The notes beneath the pieces are model-generated. The model saw only the letters and a program-made list of their open reading frames with translations, was not told the DNA's origin and ran no database searches. The position numbers were made by a program, and so were the translations under genes. From NCBI GenBank assembly GCA_041391485.1, contig JAWKNY010000015.1:20498-84497 (forward strand): DNA of 64,000 bases, read 5' to 3'. Source of the stretch: JACKAF01 sp041391485 (GTDB lineage: Bacteria; Bdellovibrionota; FAC87; UBA2466; JACKAF01). This document shows, in pieces, positions 46,043 through 54,945 of this stretch; the stretch's first letter is position 1, and every line of letters starts with the position of its first letter.

Positions 46043-46792
46043 CTATTTTACCGGCCTATCCATGTAGGTATTCGGAAAGGGTTCATTTTTCAAAGTAAAA
46101 TGCCACCACTCTTTGGAATAGTTTTCAAAACCGTGCGCTTCCATTCCCGAACGAAGCCGATCACGGTTTTTGCGTGCCTGTTTTGATATTTTTGGATTGT
46201 CCGTGTGCGAAAGTGGATGAAAACAGTCGTAACCCGTTCCCATATCAAGGGTGTTGTCTTTGAATCTTTTTGTTGAAGTGCAATCCACAAGCTTTTGCCC
46301 TTCCGCATAGTCTGCACTCGGCTTGGCAGGGAGTTTCACCAGCGTAAGATCCAAAGTACTTCCACGCGAATGGCCGGAACGCGAAGCGATGTAGCCATTC
46401 TTAAAGAGTTCCTCTTTTTTTTCTTTGGGATAGAACTCCGCTTTCATTTTTTTATCGTTGAGATCCTTTGCCCACTCTACAAAGTGATCGACAGCTCGTT
46501 GTGGCCTAAAGCAGTCGTACACTTTCAAGGTGTATCCCTGCTTCACAAAATCTTTTTGGGCAGCGACGAGCGCCGTCGCTGCCGCTTTTGTTAGCAAACA
46601 CTTGGGCGCTTCATAACCGCGAATGCGGCTACCGATAAAATTGTGCGTACCGTAGTAGCGCGCTTCCACGAGGATTGTCGGATCGAGATCTTCGATCGAT
46701 ACCAGCTCCTCGTTTTGCCCGCCCATCGACAAAGCAAGGACTGGGATGAGGTGCAGCAACAAACCAAAGGAAGCAAAGATTCGCGTTTTCAT
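46043..46792 (-). CDS. D-Ala-D-Ala dipeptidase, VanX/DdpX family (M15D)
   Basis: 249 residues with a signal peptide (MKTRIFASFGLLLHLIPVLALS). VanX motifs are present: LTKAAATALVAAQKDF, VYDCFRPQRAVDHF, the zinc ligands in SGHSRGSTLDLTL, DMGTGYDCFHPLSH and EWWHFTL with the catalytic Glu and a zinc His. It hydrolyses D-Ala-D-Ala in the envelope, probably for recycling wall peptides; no vanHA partners are present to suggest glycopeptide resistance. It sits 16 bases downstream-side of the MBL-like gene, on the same strand. Confidence 0.87.
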   Translation of the reverse strand: MKTRIFASFGLLLHLIPVLALSMGGQNEELVSIEDLDPTILVEARYYGTHNFIGSRIRGYEAPKCLLTKAAATALVAAQKDFVKQGYTLKVYDCFRPQRAVDHFVEWAKDLNDKKMKAEFYPKEKKEELFKNGYIASRSGHSRGSTLDLTLVKLPAKPSADYAEGQKLVDCTSTKRFKDNTLDMGTGYDCFHPLSHTDNPKISKQARKNRDRLRSGMEAHGFENYSKEWWHFTLKNEPFPNTYMDRPVK

Positions 46793-46875
46793 GCGGGCAA
46801 GCTTAGAGCGGCGCTCTTACTACGGTCAACCTAAGGCTTGCGAAATGCCCCGCGGGCCGCCACAATGCCCCATCG

Positions 46876-48009
46876 ATGAATAAGAGACTGGTTGCGGCGA
46901 GTTTTGGCTTTTTGCTAGTGGGGGCCTTTGTAGACAACGCTAGAGGTCCCCTTCTGCCAATCTTTCGTGAGCTTTTGCGCCTCAGCCACAGCCAAACAAG
47001 CGCCCTTTTAGTCGGTGGTTACCTCATCTCCATCTTTTGCTCGGCTTCCTTCATGCCGCTCATGAATCGCTACGGCGAACAAGCGGTCGCCATCGCAACG
47101 GCCTTTTTCGCGATATTCGCCTGCGCTTACGCCTTTTATGTGAGTTCGTTCACCACCTTTGTCATATTCGGGGTCTTACTCGGCGGCATCGTCTCCGGAT
47201 TTGGTGCCTGCTCGAATGTACTGATTCTTCAAGCCGTCCCCGTCGACAAACAAGCTCGACTGCTGTGCGCGCTGCACGCGATGTACGGCCTCGGGTCACT
47301 CGCCGCCCCGCTCGTCGTCAGCGGCATCCTCGTCTGGGGCTGGAGCTGGCCGTGGACACTGGCGGTAATCCCTCCGGTGGGAACGGTCATCACACTCTAC
47401 TACTTGGTACGGGCCCACGGGTTTGGTGAAGTGCCCGCGCGGACGATCCAATCCAAAAAAGTAAGCCCGTTCCAATGCGTGCTGCTCATCACGATGGGCG
47501 GTTATGTGGGCGGAGAAGTCACTCTTTCCATGTGGCTTCCCACTTATCTGGTAGAGACCGCCGGCTTTTCCGTAGCCCAAGCGTCTCCTTACGCGAGTGG
47601 GTTTTTCCTGTCGATGGCACTTAGCCGACTCGTTTGCCTTTTCACCCTCCGGACCGAGTGGGAATGGCCGCTGCTAGCGCTGTCCTTGGTGATGGCGTTT
47701 CTAGGGTTTTTTATCGGCCGAGCCGGCTACCCACTGGGGTTTGCAGCGGCGGGGTTGATGGGGCCGTTTTTCCCGATCTTTATGGCGCGGCTGTCGCGCA
47801 ACTTCCCTTCTCAGTGGCGCAGCCTCACGCTGTGGATTCTGGTCGCCATGCAGATCACGCTCGCCCTCTGCCACTTCTCCATCGGGCGACTCACCGACGC
47901 GGTCGGGATCGATCGGGCGTACTGGCTTCCCGTCCTGTTTTTTTCCATCGCCTCCTTGGGGCTGCTGGCGTTTTACCGCTGGGAACGCAAAACGCTCGTC
48001 CCACTCTGA
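46876..48009 (+). CDS. Major facilitator superfamily transporter
   Basis: 377 residues, about 11-12 transmembrane segments. The first loop has FVDNARGPLLPIFRELLRLS and the conserved Gly/Pro in MYGLGSLAAPLVVSGILVWG. It resembles the FucP/sugar-type MFS group with a short loop. Substrate unknown. It ends 63 bases before tRNA-Leu. Confidence 0.78.
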   Translation: MNKRLVAASFGFLLVGAFVDNARGPLLPIFRELLRLSHSQTSALLVGGYLISIFCSASFMPLMNRYGEQAVAIATAFFAIFACAYAFYVSSFTTFVIFGVLLGGIVSGFGACSNVLILQAVPVDKQARLLCALHAMYGLGSLAAPLVVSGILVWGWSWPWTLAVIPPVGTVITLYYLVRAHGFGEVPARTIQSKKVSPFQCVLLITMGGYVGGEVTLSMWLPTYLVETAGFSVAQASPYASGFFLSMALSRLVCLFTLRTEWEWPLLALSLVMAFLGFFIGRAGYPLGFAAAGLMGPFFPIFMARLSRNFPSQWRSLTLWILVAMQITLALCHFSIGRLTDAVGIDRAYWLPVLFFSIASLGLLAFYRWERKTLVPL

Positions 48010-48072
48010 TTGCCCCTTAAAGCGTCTGCGTGTATGCTGCCTCACTCCGCATCGCAGTTTGGCACCTCTTAG

Positions 48073-48157
48073 GCTCGCGTGGCGGAATTGGTAGACGCAA
48101 GGGACTTAAAATCCCTCGATCTTTTAGGTCGTGCCAGTTCGATTCTGGCCGCGAGCA
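48073..48157 (+). tRNA. tRNA-Leu, anticodon TAA
   Basis: 85 bases. The acceptor GCTCGCG pairs with CGCGAGC, discriminator A. The D arm is GGCGGAATTGGTAGAC. The anticodon stem AGGGA/TCCCT encloses CTTAAAA, giving TAA. The long variable arm is CGATCTTTTAGGTCG and the T arm GCCAGTTCGATTCTGGC. CCA is not encoded. Confidence 0.93.
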
Positions 48158-48266
48158 TTCTTCCAGCCCGAATACCGATTTTAAGTCCGGGACTTTCTTT
48201 TCCTTTTTGGCCCTCGATCTTTTAGGTCGTGCCAGTTCGATTCTGGCCGCGAGCATTCTTCCAGCC
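48113..48266 (+). repeat. 56-bp direct repeat of the tRNA-Leu 3' half
   Basis: Bases 48113-48168 (the end of the anticodon stem, the variable and T arms, the acceptor 3' strand and 11 bases beyond) are repeated exactly at 48211-48266. The 42-base spacer contains GATTTTAAGTCC, the reverse complement of the tRNA anticodon segment GGACTTAAAATC. It has the look of an att-type duplication or a local copying event. Confidence 0.85.
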
Positions 48267-48388
48267 ACCAATCCGACAACACTCAAACCCAAAGGCACTT
48301 AACATTCCGCGTCATCGCTGGTACCTTCCGTGTCACCTAGGAGCGACCGGTCTGGGTAGGTTCCCGGGCAAAGCTTTATAAGCAATTA

Positions 48389-48418
48389 ATATCCCAGACA
48401 TTATTAAATGATATCCCA
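48389..48418 (+). promoter_or_regulatory. Direct repeat ATATCCCA upstream of asnB, possible operator
   Basis: ATATCCCA occurs at 48389-48396 and 48411-48418, 22 bases apart (two helical turns), 60-90 bases before the asnB start, within an AT-rich stretch that could hold the promoter. Confidence 0.35.
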
Positions 48419-48477
48419 TGGGGTTTGCGGGTCCGGATCTTGCTTTAGGGGAGATCCGCGAGCAAAGGAGCGCCCTA

Positions 48478-50403
48478 ATGTGCGGAATTATCGGAATCGT
48501 CTCTCAAAACGGCCCCATTCACGAAGAACTGGAAAAAGGCATGGGTGCCATCACTCACCGCGGCCCCGATAAGCTCGGACGCTGGTTTGGCCGAGACGGC
48601 CGCGTGGGACTTGGCCACACCCGACTCAGCATCATCGATCTCGCAACGGGCGATCAACCCATCACCGACGGTACCAATACCGTTGTCGCAAATGGCGAGT
48701 TCTACGATTTTGAAGCCATCCGCAGCGAACTCGAAAAAGAAGGCTTTCAGTTCACGACCAAATCCGATTCAGAAATTGCACTCCATCTGTACAAAAAGAT
48801 GGGGACCGCCTGCCTAGAGAAACTACGCGGGGAATTCGCTTTTGCAATCTGGGACGGCCGCAACCAGACGCTCTTTGCGGCGCGCGACCGCTTTGGAATT
48901 AAGCCGCTCTTCTACACGCAGCACAAAGGCAAGCTGCTGTTTGCTTCCGAGGTCAAAGCCCTCTTTGCCGCTGGCGTGCCCGCCATCTGGGACGAAGAAA
49001 GCGTGTTGCAGTTGTGCGCCGGAATGGTCCTGCACCAGGATCGAAGTCTTTTCAAAGGCATTCGCCAAATCCCGCCAGGCCACTTCTTGCTCGCTTCCAA
49101 AAACTCGATGAAGATTCAACCTTACTGGGATTTCAATTACCCCGAGCAAGGAAAGACCAAGAACCCGCCTATGGAAGAGGCCGTTCTGGAAACTCGTCGC
49201 CTCATCGAAGAATCCATCAAGCTGCGATTACGGGCCGATGTGGAAGTCGGCTGTTATCTCAGCGGCGGTCTGGACTCCTGCACCGTGCTTGGCATCGCCA
49301 ATCATTTCTCCCCGCGCCCCTTGCGCGCCTTCACTCTCTCTTTCGGTAACGATAGCGCCTACGACGAACGCACCATCGCCGAAGAGATGGCCAAACACGC
49401 GGGAGCTAACTTTGAACCCATCCCCATCACGGATCAAGATATCGTCGACAACTTCAGAGACTCGATCCGACACGCGGAAAGCGTGTGCGTAAACCCGCAC
49501 GGGGTCGCGAAATTCATCCTCAGCAAAAAGGTGCATGCGGCGGGCATCAAAACGGTAATGACGGGTGAAGGTTCCGATGAAGTTTTTGCCGGTTACCCGC
49601 ACTTCCGTCGGGATCTGTGGCTTTACAATAGCCAAGGACAGGACCCGGCGAAGCTCGCCGAGGCCCTGGAACAGCTTAAGGCCAACAACAGCGTCTCTCA
49701 GGGCGTCGTGCTAGCGACCCAAGAATCTCCCAAATCCGCACGCATTAAACAGATGTTAGGCTTTGTTCCCTCATTCTTTGAAACGAACTTCCAGATGGGC
49801 GAGAAGCTAGGCCTCATTTTGCAACCTGAAATGGGCAAACGGATGGAAGAACGCGACGCCGCCTTCCTCTTTCTGAACGAACTCGATCTCAGCCGTCAGG
49901 TTCTTAGACGAGATCCGGTAAATCAGTCCCTCTACCTGTGGTCCAAAATGGCTTTGCCCGGGTACATCTTGACCGTGCTAGGAGATCGCATGGAAATGGC
50001 TCACTCTTTGGAGGGGCGTCTCCCCTTCCTGGATCACAAGCTAGTCGAGTACGTCTCGCAGCTCTCCATCAATTACAAGATCAACGGACCTAGCGAGAAA
50101 TTCATTTTGAAGGAAGCGGCAAAGCCGTACGTCACCGATACCATCTACAAACGCCAGAAGCACCCCTTCCTCGCACCGCCCGCAGCGGGACGAGATGAGG
50201 GGCCGATGGCGGAATTTGTTCGTTCCCAGATGGAAAGTTCGAATGGCTCCCGCTTCCCGTTCTTCAACGACAAAGCGCTCGCCGGATTGAGCGCTCAGCT
50301 GCAAAAAATTCCAGCGGCGCAACGAGGAGTTGCCGATCCACTCGTGATGGTAATTTTAAGTTTGAATATGCTGCAGGAAATTTTCCGTCCGGGTACGGAA
50401 TAG
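48478..50403 (+). CDS. asnB: Glutamine-hydrolysing asparagine synthetase
   Basis: 641 residues from ATG 48478, with AAAGGAGCGCCCTA upstream. Cys2 (MCGIIGIV) is the glutaminase nucleophile. The Ntn domain shows GHTRLSIIDL and NGEFYDFEAIR. The synthetase domain has the PP-loop SGGLDSCTVLG near residue 261 and TVMTGEGSDEVFAGYPHF. The start is fixed by Cys2 even though the frame opens 60 bases earlier. It makes Asn from Asp, Gln and ATP. Related amidotransferases act on surface sugars or peptides, but nothing here requires that. Confidence 0.9.
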   Translation: MCGIIGIVSQNGPIHEELEKGMGAITHRGPDKLGRWFGRDGRVGLGHTRLSIIDLATGDQPITDGTNTVVANGEFYDFEAIRSELEKEGFQFTTKSDSEIALHLYKKMGTACLEKLRGEFAFAIWDGRNQTLFAARDRFGIKPLFYTQHKGKLLFASEVKALFAAGVPAIWDEESVLQLCAGMVLHQDRSLFKGIRQIPPGHFLLASKNSMKIQPYWDFNYPEQGKTKNPPMEEAVLETRRLIEESIKLRLRADVEVGCYLSGGLDSCTVLGIANHFSPRPLRAFTLSFGNDSAYDERTIAEEMAKHAGANFEPIPITDQDIVDNFRDSIRHAESVCVNPHGVAKFILSKKVHAAGIKTVMTGEGSDEVFAGYPHFRRDLWLYNSQGQDPAKLAEALEQLKANNSVSQGVVLATQESPKSARIKQMLGFVPSFFETNFQMGEKLGLILQPEMGKRMEERDAAFLFLNELDLSRQVLRRDPVNQSLYLWSKMALPGYILTVLGDRMEMAHSLEGRLPFLDHKLVEYVSQLSINYKINGPSEKFILKEAAKPYVTDTIYKRQKHPFLAPPAAGRDEGPMAEFVRSQMESSNGSRFPFFNDKALAGLSAQLQKIPAAQRGVADPLVMVILSLNMLQEIFRPGTE

Positions 50404-50404
50404 T

Positions 50405-50794
50405 TTATTCCAGGAAACGCTTACGGGCTTCGTCCGGTACTTTTACCGGGCGGCCCGCCCGGTCCACGTAGACGAGGTGGACGTTGGCTTCCACAAGGAT
50501 CTCGCCTTTTTCGTCTTTGGCCACCTGTTTTACTTCAAAGGACGCTCTGCCCACACTTTGCGGTGTGATCTCCACCGTCAATTTCTGATTAAAAACTCCG
50601 GGTCGTTTGTAATTCACGTTCAGCCCAGCAACCACCAGCCCAAAACCCGCCTCTAAGAGTTCTTTGAACGGCTCCGCAAACGCTTTGGTACGCAGTCGTT
50701 CGAAGATAGCGATCCACTTGTGGTGGCTCACCACTCCCCAGTAATCGATGTCATCCAAAAATACCTGGTAGGGTTCTTTGTAAGTCTCTGCCAT
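50405..50794 (-). CDS. YbgC-like acyl-CoA thioesterase
   Basis: 129 residues, a single hotdog domain. FLDDIDYWGVVSHHKWIAIF is the catalytic segment with Asp at the expected place, then NVNYKRPGVFNQKLTVEIT and KGEILVEANVHLVYVD. The usual Tyr-His (MGVVYH) reads WGVVSH. It hydrolyses acyl-CoA or 4-hydroxybenzoyl-CoA-type thioesters. Convergent with asnB, one base apart. Confidence 0.8.
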   Translation of the reverse strand: MAETYKEPYQVFLDDIDYWGVVSHHKWIAIFERLRTKAFAEPFKELLEAGFGLVVAGLNVNYKRPGVFNQKLTVEITPQSVGRASFEVKQVAKDEKGEILVEANVHLVYVDRAGRPVKVPDEARKRFLE

Positions 50795-50834
50795 GGGTCG
50801 GTTCTACAACCTGCCTTGGCCACTGACAAGCGGA

Positions 50835-51374
50835 CTAATCGGTCTTGAGACGCGCAAATATTTTGGCATCTCGGAACTTTCCATCTTTGAGGTAATGGCT
50901 TCTGAGAACGCCCTCGTGCTTGAATCCGTTCTTGATAAGCACCCGCTCGGATCTCCCGTTGTGGCTAAAGATGTGAGCGGTGATACGAAAAAGGCCCAGC
51001 TCGTTAAACCCAATTTCACACAGCTGCCCCACCACCAACGACATGATCCCTTGGCCCCAGTGAGGTTTACCGATCCAATAACCGATCTCGGAAGTGTGCT
51101 TCATAGGACCGTGAGACTCCAAAAACCCGCAACAGCCAATAAGGCTCTCCCCTTTGCGGATGGCAAACGTGGTAACCGGGGCCTCTCCCTCTAGGCGCGC
51201 TTCATTGAGGCGGATCCACTCGTCGGCATCGTCCTCCCTATAGGGGTGAGGGATGGCGAGAGTGAAATCATAGATTTCCTTTTCAACCAGGTATTCCAGA
51301 AAGGCGGCTTTGTCGGAGCGTCGGATTTCGGTGAGAGTGATTTCAGAGTTAACGGCGTAACATACGGAGCGCAT
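50835..51374 (-). CDS. GNAT acetyltransferase, RimJ/RimL-like
   Basis: 179 residues. The acetyl-CoA-binding core is EIGYWIGKPHWGQGIMSLVV (the Q/RxxGxG/A region) and the end strand is LIKNGFKHEGVLRSHYLKDG, typical of RimJ/RimL N-acetyltransferases that modify protein N-termini or small amines. It shares 26 bases with the upstream small-protein gene, and both read on the minus strand. Confidence 0.82.
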   Translation of the reverse strand: MRSVCYAVNSEITLTEIRRSDKAAFLEYLVEKEIYDFTLAIPHPYREDDADEWIRLNEARLEGEAPVTTFAIRKGESLIGCCGFLESHGPMKHTSEIGYWIGKPHWGQGIMSLVVGQLCEIGFNELGLFRITAHIFSHNGRSERVLIKNGFKHEGVLRSHYLKDGKFRDAKIFARLKTD

Positions 51375-51657
51375 TCCACCCTTTTACCGCAGAAAGGCCG
51401 CGGCGCAAACTTCGCTCGGCAATTCGGCTACGCCCACCGTTTGCGGCGTAGCGGTTCCCACGGTAGCGGCCTCTGACACCCGCATGACGGCGCGGAGCGC
51501 GGTAGCGTCTGATATTCGGGCGCGGGACGCGCCGCCGCATGGCGTAGCCCCCGCGGGCGCTGCGAAACGCACGCTGCAAGCCGCTGCTGGCTGAGGCAGT
51601 CTGCGGAAGCAAAATGAGTGAGAGGAAAAGACCTAGGCTTAGAAGTAAAAGGCGCAC
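51349..51657 (-). CDS. Small exported Arg-rich protein
   Basis: 102 residues starting at GTG 51657. A signal peptide (RLLLLSLGLFLSLILLPQTASA) is followed by a strongly basic chain of about 78 residues with many Arg, Gly and Tyr (RGGYAMRRRVPRPNIRRYRA). It might bind acidic polymers. It overlaps the GNAT start by 26 bases, so the two are coupled. Confidence 0.55.
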   Translation of the reverse strand: MRLLLLSLGLFLSLILLPQTASASSGLQRAFRSARGGYAMRRRVPRPNIRRYRAPRRHAGVRGRYRGNRYAANGGRSRIAERSLRRGLSAVKGWNALRMLRR

Positions 51658-51681
51658 ATAGATCTCATCGATCTATCTCAC

Positions 51682-51724
51682 AAAAAAGTGAAGGCCTCTT
51701 TGCTTTCGGCAAAGAGGCCTTCAC
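51682..51724 (-). terminator. Strong rho-independent terminator
   Basis: A 15-16-bp stem (GTGAAGGCCTCTTTGC with its complement) and a 5-base loop, followed on the minus strand by six T. It terminates the glycine-rich lipoprotein gene that ends at 51768. Confidence 0.85.
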
Positions 51725-51767
51725 GACGCCTTGGTCTTGAGGTGGATTGGGAGTAGAAACTTAACTG

Positions 51768-52364
51768 TTATCCAGGAAACGGGGATCCGTTGAAGAATCC
51801 GTTACCGCTACCGCCGAGGTTATGCCACATCAGTAGCTGGTCGTTTCCAAGGCCCCAGCTGGAACCAAGTCCCCACTGGTAACCTAAACCGTAACCGCTC
51901 ACGAATTGACCGGATACGTTTCTAAAATCTGAAAGGTAACGCATGTACGATTGGCCCTGGAAGCTCAGGTAAGGGTACATCGTTCCCCACAAGCCGTTAC
52001 CGGAAGCCATCAACTGGCGTTCGTTGCACTGAATAAGCACACCGACCATCGCCCAGTAGTACTTTTTCTGTTTGGGAAACTGTTGGGCCAAGTTCAAGCA
52101 AGAACTCGCGTTCGTCAAAGTGTTGGTTGAGTACCCGATGCCAAGTCCGTTGCCGGAACCGGTTACGCCGCGGCTTCCGCCAGAGCTAACCGTCGCGCGC
52201 ATCGCACGGACCTGCTGAACTTTTGCGAGCAGCATCGCATCGGCCGTTTGGCGGAATGCGTTTACCATCGCGTTCTCAGGTCGGGCGCAAGCGCCCAGTA
52301 AGAAGAGTGAAGAAGCCAGTATCATTCCCGCCAAAGCACGGCGGTACAAGTTAAGCTGAGTCAT
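51768..52364 (-). CDS. Glycine-rich lipoprotein
   Basis: 198 residues from ATG 52364 (GGGAGTAACGACA upstream; an in-frame ATG lies at 52379). The lipobox is LLGAC. A helix rich in Ala/Met is followed by a Gly/Ser/Asn linker and CLNLAQQFPKQKKYYWAMVG with a second Cys (IQCNERQL). The C-terminus repeats Gly/Trp/Tyr/Asn (GYGLGYQWGLGSSWGLG). The Cys-Asn-Leu-Ala ... Ala-Met-Val-Gly ... Cys pattern is shared with the next gene upstream, so they are probably paralogues. Function unknown. Confidence 0.7.
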   Translation of the reverse strand: MTQLNLYRRALAGMILASSLFLLGACARPENAMVNAFRQTADAMLLAKVQQVRAMRATVSSGGSRGVTGSGNGLGIGYSTNTLTNASSCLNLAQQFPKQKKYYWAMVGVLIQCNERQLMASGNGLWGTMYPYLSFQGQSYMRYLSDFRNVSGQFVSGYGLGYQWGLGSSWGLGNDQLLMWHNLGGSGNGFFNGSPFPG

Positions 52365-52427
52365 TGTCGTTACTCCCATGTTGCGTTCTAGTTGCGTAGT
52401 CGTCTTGCTATTTGATCTAAGTGAACC

Positions 52428-53126
52428 TTACTGACCCAGGGCGTCCTGAATCATCGCGATCCACTGAGGTTCAAAACTTTGCATGCGGTGCTGGGTTCCA
52501 TACTGCCAGTACTGGCTACCCGCCACCTGGTTGAAAATCTGTCGGTAGCAATCCGTGATACCCGCCATCGCGAGGATAAAGCCCAGTTCCGGATCCTGGT
52601 TTACAACCGGCTGGTACAGATAAGCCACGTTGATGCACTGAAGACCATACAGAGTCCCTTGCGCGGTCTGTGACAGCAAGAGCTGAAGCGGGTTGATGCC
52701 ACCCAAGCTGTTGCCATAGTCCTCACCAAAATTTGCGAGCTGCGTGGAATCCAGGCAGCCGTTCAGGTAGTTCGTGTTTGAATCCACGTTACCCGAAGCA
52801 AAAAGATCGGCGTTGATACAATCGTTCTCTAGCGAAGCGCCGGAACCGTCCAAGTTGAAGAACGGGTTATCCAAATCGTCGGTCGAGCCTGTATCAGTGA
52901 AAACAAATTCGTCTGCGGTAATGTCATCGCCCGTTCCGAACGGATCATCTAAGGCGTAGTCATCGCCAAATGGTGTGCCGGTCAAATCAGGGATACTTAC
53001 GCCACCCGACTGAACAAGTGCGGCTGCGGGAGCAGCGCCCGTACACCCTACGTTAAGTTGTAATAGGATCATCGCAGCGACAAAAAGGCTGCGGCGGAAA
53101 AGCTTATCGAGGTTAAGCGTGTTCAT
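52428..53126 (-). CDS. Acidic lipoprotein related to its neighbour
   Basis: 232 residues from ATG 53126 with a CGGGAGTCAACG ribosome site almost identical to that of the next gene. The frame is open to 53267 but the signal peptide fixes the start. The lipobox is LNVGC. An Asp-rich stretch (FGDDYALDDPFGTGDDITAD) might bind Ca. The C-terminal domain has QCINVAYLYQ, LGFILAMAGITDCYRQIFNQ and QYWQYGTQHRM, which parallel the paired gene (C-N-A, A-M-G and C at similar spacing). It is probably transcribed with it and ends at the terminator at 51.7 kb. Function unknown. Confidence 0.7.
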   Translation of the reverse strand: MNTLNLDKLFRRSLFVAAMILLQLNVGCTGAAPAAALVQSGGVSIPDLTGTPFGDDYALDDPFGTGDDITADEFVFTDTGSTDDLDNPFFNLDGSGASLENDCINADLFASGNVDSNTNYLNGCLDSTQLANFGEDYGNSLGGINPLQLLLSQTAQGTLYGLQCINVAYLYQPVVNQDPELGFILAMAGITDCYRQIFNQVAGSQYWQYGTQHRMQSFEPQWIAMIQDALGQ

Positions 53127-53380
53127 CGTTGACTCCCGTTGATATTCCAAAAGCTGTGAGTCTAAGTTGCGTCTTTCACAGCGGCGTATACTGAGAGTGG
53201 TTGCAAGGGGTGGGCCAAGTTGTTTCAGGCATGGGGAGCGGCTTCGCAGAAGACCGAAAGAATACACCTTAGGCGCTCAGACCGAGCGAAGGGCGGGCGC
53301 AGGCCGGATAAAATCAAACAATTTCAAATAGTTATGGATGATTGTCTAGCCGCCTGACAGGTGTAAATGGCTTTGGGCGT

Positions 53381-53932
53381 TCAGCTTTCGTGGTGTTTGG
53401 CTTTTTCCACCATGTAGATCCCGCTTTTCACCAGGAAGTAGAGAATGGCGCACTTAATAGAAAGGCCAACCACCAAGTAGAGCTCCAAAGCCAGTAAGGT
53501 CGCGCCCGCGGCAGCGCTAAGCACGATCACAAACTGCATCGGCGGGAAAGGTAAGAGGCAGACCAAACCCAAAGAGAGAGGTCCAAACTTCTCAAAGAAA
53601 TAGCGGCTGTTCTCCCACGCCTGCACAAGGTTCCATTGCGCCGCCCACGCAAACATCTGGTCCACGGAAAGCTCGTGCGCCAGCTCATAAAGTAAGAAGG
53701 TACCCAAAACTCGGGCAAGCACTACCGCAACAGAGAAGACCAGAACGCGGCGACTGCAGGCATAAACGGCCGCCAAAAAAACGGCGTCCGCCGGAAGCAC
53801 GAGAGTAAAAAAGTCAGCGAGCGTCCATAGGAAAATAAAAACGGGCAGGTAACGCCATTCACCCGCCTTGTGCACCCAGGCTTCCAGCTGAGAAATCTTC
53901 TGAGGTAAGTTGGCGAAGAGCTTCTGGATCAT
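53381..53932 (-). CDS. VTT/YqaA-like inner-membrane protein
   Basis: 183 residues with four or five hydrophobic segments (FIFLWTLADFFTLVLPADAV, VLVFSVAVVLARVLGTFLLY, GPLSLGLVCLLPFPPMQFVI). FFEKFGPLSLGL and the Pro-rich LLPFPPMQ match the conserved loop of DedA/YqaA-type VTT proteins, implicated in lipid scrambling. It is downstream of the SDR on the minus strand, 14 bases away, so likely co-transcribed. Confidence 0.72.
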   Translation of the reverse strand: MIQKLFANLPQKISQLEAWVHKAGEWRYLPVFIFLWTLADFFTLVLPADAVFLAAVYACSRRVLVFSVAVVLARVLGTFLLYELAHELSVDQMFAWAAQWNLVQAWENSRYFFEKFGPLSLGLVCLLPFPPMQFVIVLSAAAGATLLALELYLVVGLSIKCAILYFLVKSGIYMVEKAKHHES

Positions 53933-53946
53933 GCTAGCCCAGCGCT

Positions 53947-54923
53947 CTAAGCGCTAAGCACCTTCTTCATTGTCCGCACGTTGTAGTGGATATCGTTCTC
54001 TGGGTCGGCGATGCGGTTGTCTTCCAAAGCGGCCGCGACATCACGTATCGCGTCTTCAATGGTGCGCTTCGGGGTAAACCCCAGCTCTTTTGCGATACGA
54101 GAGGCTGAGATGTGGTACGAACGCAAATCGTTAGTGGGCTCCACCCGAATGGGGATCTGTGACCCAACCGCCCCCTGCACCAGGTTCGCGATTTCCATGA
54201 CGGTATGGTTGGCGCCGCAAGCGTTGAACTCTTTTCCATCGATTAGATTGGCGGGTGTCTCCACAAGCTCCGCGTAGAGATCGGTAATGTCTTCGATGTG
54301 GATGTTCGGGCGTTTTTGCACGCCTCCAAAAACCCGAATCTGACCTTTTTTCACGGCGTGGTGAGTGAGGATATTTACCGTTAGATCCAAACGCATGCGC
54401 GGGCTATAACCACAAACCGTTGCGGATCGAACGCTTACCGCAACCATCGCTCCACGCTCTTGCCGCAAGTAGTCCTCAATCACGGCTTTGGATTCCGAAT
54501 ACACGGTAAGCGGTTCCAGGTGCAGCTCTTCCGTCACATCGTTTTCTTCCTTAATGCCGTAGACACTTGAGCTGCTCGCATTGATGAAGCGCTTCACGCC
54601 CAGATCCCGTGCCGTAGCGATGAGATCTTTGGTCGCCTCGATGTTCACCTCTTTGGTGAGTTCCGGGTTTAAGTCCGAACTGGGATCGTTGGAAATACCC
54701 GCCAGATGGATGATGGTATCGACCCCTTTGAGTGAGGCTTTCACAAACTCTCTGTCCCGCAGATCGCCCTTCAGGCAGTGCAGCTTGCCGTTCTTCGGAA
54801 AAACACTTTGCTCGGCGTACAAAAAGAGATCCAAGACGGATACTTCGTAGCCTCTATCCAAAAGCTTGGGAACCAGGATTGCTCCGACGTACCCGCACCA
54901 CCGGTAACAAGAATATGTTTCAT
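53947..54923 (-). CDS. NAD-dependent sugar epimerase/dehydratase (one frameshift)
   Basis: About 325 residues from ATG 54923 (KHILVTGGAG); one G is missing near 54892, after which the frame continues YVGAILVPKLLDRGYEVSVL. Extended-SDR features are GDLRDREFVKASL, TIIHLAGISNDPSS, INASSSSVYG and YSESKAVIEDYL, where YSESK is the catalytic Tyr/Lys pair. It acts on nucleotide sugars, probably with the radical SAM enzyme encoded 22 bases upstream, in cell-surface glycan synthesis; the pairing is inference. Confidence 0.85.
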
Positions 54924-54945
54924 CGTTTCTCCTAAAACGCTTTGC

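Noticed and set aside
46043..46792. VanX-type gene as a glycopeptide-resistance determinant
   Set aside because: No vanH, ligase or VanRS genes nearby and the organism is Gram-negative; an envelope-recycling role is simpler.
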